Shown here: piece after piece, positions 12,294-15,807 of the stretch
Layout: each line of letters starts with the position of its first letter
How positions within the stretch are numbered: position 1 is the first letter of the stretch
NCBI GenBank assembly: GCA_028527945.1
Contig: JAQQAK010000256.1
Coordinates: 1 to 15,807 of the forward strand
Length of the DNA stretch: 15,807 nt
Source of the DNA: Spirochaetaceae bacterium
Lineage (GTDB): Bacteria > Spirochaetota > Spirochaetia > UBA9216
Direction: 5' to 3'
The notes under the pieces: model-generated
Database searches by the model: none
What the model saw: only the letters and a program-made list of their open reading frames with translations
What the model was told of the DNA's origin: nothing
Made by a program: the position numbers and the translations under genes

Positions 12294-13019
12294 TTAATTA
12301 TACTTACATTCTTTTGCAAAAGGACAATCGACACAAATAGCCTTTTTTGCGCAATGATTTTTTCCATGAATCACAATTAACGCGTGATATTCCTGCATTT
12401 GTTTAACTGAAAAATTATATGCCCCCTCAATTGTCTCTCTTAAATCATCATAAGAGGATGTCATAATATTATCATTTTCACTAATTCTGGATAAAAATCT
12501 TCTTGTATATAAATCAATTATAAAGAATGGTTTACCGTAGGAATAAAGAAGAATTGAATCTGCAGTTTCACGACCAATACCCCAAACAGATAGGAGTTCT
12601 TCACGACTCAAGGTGCAGCCATCTTTTTCAATTAGTAATGCCGATAAAAACTTCAATTTTTTGGCTTTCTGGTTATAATATCCACTTGTTTTAATAATAT
12701 CAGAAAGCTCCTCAGATTTAACAGATAAAATAGCCTCCGCAGAAAGCAAATTATTTTTAATTAGAGAGTCTACAGCCGCCGCCGCATTATTCCAGTTTGT
12801 ATTCTGTGTTAAAATTGCCCCGCAGGCTATTTCAAATTGTTCCTGAGCACTAAGAGCTATATCTTTCCCAGGGTGATACCCGCCCTTATTAAAACCGAAC
12901 TTCTCCTGATTCGCTAAATCTGGCTCTTTTCTGGATCTCAGAGGCCACCACCCCTGCGGACCATAGCGGTCAAAAAGAATATCATAAGCTTTTAAAATTA
13001 AATCGTTTTCTATCAACAT
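12294..13019 (-). CDS. Endonuclease III-like / MagIII-type HhH-GPD DNA glycosylase
   Basis: This is a base-excision repair glycosylase of the endonuclease III superfamily, 241 residues. Visible features are YGPQGWWP (19-26), ILTQNTNWNNA (69-79) and the helix-hairpin-helix VWGIGRETADSILLY (145-159). The catalytic aspartate is D169 in IIDLYTRR. A cysteine set at C223, C229, C232 and C238 should bind a 4Fe-4S cluster, with a C-x5-C first spacing instead of the x6 of E. coli Nth. The lyase lysine of Nth (GRKTA) is glutamate E151 here, so it is likely a monofunctional glycosylase. The YGPQ-WWP start and the GxETADSILLY motif point to the MagIII-like (N-methylpurine) branch rather than true Nth. 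AGGA precedes ATG 13019. The substrate is inferred. Confidence 0.87.
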   Translation of the reverse strand: MLIENDLILKAYDILFDRYGPQGWWPLRSRKEPDLANQEKFGFNKGGYHPGKDIALSAQEQFEIACGAILTQNTNWNNAAAAVDSLIKNNLLSAEAILSVKSEELSDIIKTSGYYNQKAKKLKFLSALLIEKDGCTLSREELLSVWGIGRETADSILLYSYGKPFFIIDLYTRRFLSRISENDNIMTSSYDDLRETIEGAYNFSVKQMQEYHALIVIHGKNHCAKKAICVDCPFAKECKYN

Positions 13020-13028
13020 AAGTTCCTA

Positions 13029-13057
13029 ATAATATAGGCAATTTTAGTAATTGTGAA
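13029..13057 (-). promoter_or_regulatory. Candidate promoter for the DNA glycosylase gene
   Basis: TTCACA (13057-13052, 5 of 6 matches), a 17-nt spacer, and TATTAT (13034-13029, 5 of 6). The predicted start falls only a few bases before ATG 13019, so the transcript would be nearly leaderless. The AGGA motif would then lie at or upstream of the transcript's 5' end. The rest of the gap, 13058-13151, shows nothing I can name. Confidence 0.4.
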
Positions 13058-13151
13058 GTTTATTCCTATGAGCCTCTTTAATAATTTATGATTTTAAGAC
13101 AAGCGTCCCTAAGCTGAGATTAGATTTAAACAGCAGTATTTTGTAACTAAC

Positions 13152-13180
13152 AAAAAAACCGCCTATAAATAGACGGTTTT
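13152..13180 (-). terminator. Intrinsic terminator of ppdK
   Basis: Reading the minus strand, AAAACCG pairs with CGGTTTT. An inner CTA/TAG stem lies beyond a single mismatch, around a 4-nt loop. A run of seven T residues (13158-13152) follows. It stands 65 bp after the ppdK stop and separates ppdK from the glycosylase gene. In the plus direction it has only four T residues and should be weak. Confidence 0.85.
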
Positions 13181-13202
13181 ACTAATAATTTAGGTGCTCT
13201 TC

Positions 13203-13222
13203 CTGAAAACTAAAATTTTCAG
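13203..13222 (-). other. Hairpin in the ppdK 3' UTR
   Basis: CTGAAAA (13203-13209) and TTTTCAG (13216-13222) form a perfect 7-bp stem with a 6-nt loop. One mismatch and a few more pairs may extend it. It lies between the ppdK stop codon and the terminator and lacks a T-run. It may protect the transcript's 3' end. Confidence 0.45.
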
Positions 13223-13244
13223 AAAGGGCTATATTTTCAAAGTA

Positions 13245-15807
13245 TTATTTATTGTTTAATACAGCCTGTGCAGCAGCATGTCTTGCAATAGGCACTCTGA
13301 AAGGAGAGCAGCTTACATAATTCAGATTTGTTCTGTAACAAAAATCTATTGAATCAGGATCGCCACCATGTTCACCACAAATACCAAGTTTAAGATCGCT
13401 CTTAACTCCTCTGGCCAAATCAGCGGCCATAGAAACAAGCTTTCCTACACCTGACTGATCAAGTGAAGCTGTAGGGTCTTCTTCAAGTATTCCCTGAGAA
13501 ATATATGAAGGAAGAAAAGCTCCAGCATCATCTCGAGAAAAACCAAAGGTCATCTGTGTTAGATCGTTTGTTCCGAAAGAGAAAAAGTCAGCATATTGCG
13601 CAACTTCATCAGCTGTTATAGCAGCTCTTGGAATTTCAATCATTGTTCCAATCTTATAATCAATAGATTTATTGGTTTCTTTAAAAACTTTCGCAATAAC
13701 CTTTTCAGCGTTCTCTCTTAATAATTTAAGTTCCTGCCAGGTTCCAATAAGCGGAATCATTATTTCAGGATGAACAGTATCACCTTCTGAATCAACTTCT
13801 ACAGCAGCGCTTATAATAGCTTCTACCTGCATATCATAGATTTCTGGATAGGTTACACCAAGACGGCATCCTCTATGTCCAAGCATAGGATTATGCTCAT
13901 GCAGACTTTCTACCTTGGATTTAAGCTCATCTGGAGTAATTCCAGCCATTTTTGCAATCTTTTTTATGTCTTCTTCAGTCTGAGGTACAAACTCATGAAG
14001 AGGAGGATCAAGAAGTCTAACAGTTACAGGAAGACCACTCATAGCTTTAAAGATACCCTTAAAATCTGCTTTCTGAAGCTCTACAATTGACGTAAGAGCC
14101 TTTTGACGTCCTTCTTTGGTATCAGCTACGATCATTTCCTGAAAATGCTCCAGCTTGCCATCATCAAAAAACATATGCTCAGTTCGGCAAAGACCAATTC
14201 CTTCAGCACCAAGAGATCTTGCAAGTTTAGCGTCTTCTGGCTGATCAGCATTGGTTCTAACAAGAAATCCCTGTTGAGCAAGGCCTTCTCTCTTGTCAGA
14301 AAGTCTTATATCATCAGCCCACTTGAGAAAATCAGTAAGTTCTGTTGACATCTCAGGAGGAATAGTTCTAACCTCACCTTCATAAACCTCTCCGGTTGTA
14401 CCGTCAATGGTAATCCAGTCACCTTCGTTAAACTCTTTGTTACCAACTTTCATGATCTTGCCTGATATTACAACTTCCTTACAACCTGCAACACATGGTC
14501 GACCCATTCCTCTGGCTACAACCGCAGCATGAGAAGTCATTCCACCAGTTGATGTAAGAATTCCCTGAGCAACATTCATTCCGCCAATATCGTCTGGTGA
14601 AGTTTCTTTTCGAACAAGAAGGACCTTTCCTTCTCCACGTTCTACCCATAATTCAGCATCATCAGCACTAAATACAATCTTTCCGCTTGCAGCGCCCGGA
14701 GAAGCATTAAGTCCATTAGCAAGGGGTTCAAGTTTTGCTTTTTCTTTAGGATCAATCATTGGGTGAAAAAGCTGATCAAGCTGACCTGAATCTACTCTGA
14801 ACATGGCTTCTTCTTTAGAAATCAAGCCTTCTTTTACCATATCAACAGCAACCTTTACAGCAGAAGCACCTGTTCTTTTTCCATTTCTGGTTTGAAGAAT
14901 AAAAAGTTTTCCCTGCTGAATGGTAAATTCCATATCCTGCATATCACGATAATGATTTTCAAGCTTTTCTTTTATAGCAACAAGTTGATCATATATATTC
15001 TGATCCTGCTCTGCAAGGTGAGAAAGTTTGGCAGGAGTTCTGATACCAGCAACAACATCCTCACCCTGAGCATTCATTAGATACTCTCCATAGAAGTAAT
15101 TTTCTCCTGAAGAAGGATCTCTTGAAAAACAAACACCAGTACCAGAGTCATCACCAAAATTACCAAATACCATGCACTGAACATTAACAGCAGTACCCTT
15201 AAGGTTCTTGATACCGTTTATGTCTCTGTACTTTATTGCTTTTGGATTGTTCCATGAGCCAAAAACCGCGTCAATTGCAGCCTGAAGCTGTACAAGCGGA
15301 TTCTGAGGAAAATCCTTGTTTTGATCTTTTTTAAACGCGGCTTTATAAAGTTCTACAAGATTTTCAAGGTCTGTTGCATCAAGTTCTGTATCTTGTTCAA
15401 CACCCTTTTTCTTTTTCATGTCCTCAAGAATGTCTTCAAAAACGTTGATATCCATTCCAAGAGCTACATTACTGAACATCTGAATAAATCTTCTGTAAGC
15501 GTCCCATGCAAAACGTGGATTGCCAGTAATTCCGGCAAGACCTTCAACAGCATCATCGTTCATTCCAAGATTAAGAATTGTATCCATCATTCCCGGCATG
15601 GAAACGGCAGCACCAGAACGAACAGAAACAAGAAGAGGATCTTTAGGATCTCCAAGTTTCTTACCCATTAATGTTTCAAGCTTGTTAAGAGTCGCTTTCA
15701 ACTCTTTATCGAGCCCTTCAGGGTATTGCTTTTCGTTCTGATAAAAAATATCACAGACTTCTGTAGATATTGTAAAACCCGGCGGAACCGGAATACCAAG
15801 ATTAGTC
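13245..15807 (-). CDS. ppdK: Pyruvate, phosphate dikinase (5' end beyond window)
   Basis: This enzyme interconverts pyruvate, ATP and phosphate with phosphoenolpyruvate, AMP and pyrophosphate. In anaerobes it often serves glycolysis. The frame runs on to the right edge, where it starts TNLGIPVPPGFTI, so about 35-40 N-terminal residues are missing; TTG 15701 is only an internal codon. With residue 1 at that codon, the nucleotide-grasp domain includes SVRSGAAVSMPGMMD (26-40). The phosphohistidine is H391 in TGGMTSHAAVVARGMGRPCVAG. The PEP/pyruvate TIM barrel carries R506 in LCRTEHMFF, GHRGCR (608-613), FGTNDLTQ and catalytic C775 in GICGEHGGDP. All active-site motifs are intact, and 853 codons are visible against about 875-890 in the family. 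Its terminator lies 65 bp downstream. Confidence 0.97.
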   Translation of the reverse strand, partial: TNLGIPVPPGFTISTEVCDIFYQNEKQYPEGLDKELKATLNKLETLMGKKLGDPKDPLLVSVRSGAAVSMPGMMDTILNLGMNDDAVEGLAGITGNPRFAWDAYRRFIQMFSNVALGMDINVFEDILEDMKKKKGVEQDTELDATDLENLVELYKAAFKKDQNKDFPQNPLVQLQAAIDAVFGSWNNPKAIKYRDINGIKNLKGTAVNVQCMVFGNFGDDSGTGVCFSRDPSSGENYFYGEYLMNAQGEDVVAGIRTPAKLSHLAEQDQNIYDQLVAIKEKLENHYRDMQDMEFTIQQGKLFILQTRNGKRTGASAVKVAVDMVKEGLISKEEAMFRVDSGQLDQLFHPMIDPKEKAKLEPLANGLNASPGAASGKIVFSADDAELWVERGEGKVLLVRKETSPDDIGGMNVAQGILTSTGGMTSHAAVVARGMGRPCVAGCKEVVISGKIMKVGNKEFNEGDWITIDGTTGEVYEGEVRTIPPEMSTELTDFLKWADDIRLSDKREGLAQQGFLVRTNADQPEDAKLARSLGAEGIGLCRTEHMFFDDGKLEHFQEMIVADTKEGRQKALTSIVELQKADFKGIFKAMSGLPVTVRLLDPPLHEFVPQTEEDIKKIAKMAGITPDELKSKVESLHEHNPMLGHRGCRLGVTYPEIYDMQVEAIISAAVEVDSEGDTVHPEIMIPLIGTWQELKLLRENAEKVIAKVFKETNKSIDYKIGTMIEIPRAAITADEVAQYADFFSFGTNDLTQMTFGFSRDDAGAFLPSYISQGILEEDPTASLDQSGVGKLVSMAADLARGVKSDLKLGICGEHGGDPDSIDFCYRTNLNYVSCSPFRVPIARHAAAQAVLNNK

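Noticed and set aside
13875..15741. Several plus-strand frames of 62-116 codons opposite ppdK
   Set aside because: They are shadows of a highly conserved enzyme gene. Their compositions are lopsided (Phe, Ser, Ile rich) and they lack start signals.
15701..15807. TTG 15701 as the start of ppdK
   Set aside because: The frame continues upstream to the window edge with the typical PPDK sequence PVPPGFTI, so the real start lies outside the window.

Overview
The window looks like chromosomal DNA of a low-GC spirochaete, most likely a host-associated Treponema. The strongest clue is a P83/100-type antigen, a family I know from Borrelia and Treponema. Cyclic-nucleotide-binding (CNB) proteins fused to TPR repeats and a pyrophosphate-dependent PPDK fit the same group. 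The genus call is inference; no rRNA gene is present. I saw no tRNA, rRNA, CRISPR array, transposase or prophage gene.

Layout. (1) Positions 1-823, plus strand: the last 41 codons of a probable ispH, then a hemolysin III/YqfA-type membrane protein. (2) 812-2995, minus strand: a tight operon read CNB-TPR protein, Crp-like regulator, QueH. A near-consensus promoter at 3233-3261 and a leader of about 230 nt with three back-to-back hairpins precede it. (3) 3360-5282, plus strand: a secreted LysM-like/M23 peptidase abutting a secreted protein with PEGA-like repeats. A large stem-loop and a strong terminator follow. (4) 5469-8422, plus strand: a bifunctional PBP1A-type penicillin-binding protein and a short ParB-fold protein with a basic amphipathic tail. 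(5) 8419-12237, minus strand: an overlapping operon read CNB-only protein, PQQ-type propeller/HEAT protein, P83/100-like protein. (6) 12294-13019, minus strand: an endonuclease III/MagIII-type DNA glycosylase. (7) 13245 to the right edge, minus strand: ppdK, incomplete at its 5' end, with its own terminator.

Working together. Regions 3 and 4 form a cell-envelope neighbourhood: peptidoglycan cleavage, secreted beta-rich proteins, peptidoglycan synthesis and a possible membrane-bound CTP switch. Region 5 codes for two exported proteins led by a cytoplasmic CNB sensor. Three CNB proteins within 16 kb suggest cyclic-nucleotide signalling, although one has lost a key ligand-binding residue. The observations most worth follow-up are the structured leader at 3002-3110, the HTH-less ParB-like protein with a membrane-type tail, and the strand bias in Shine-Dalgarno sites, where plus-strand genes lack them and minus-strand genes mostly have them.
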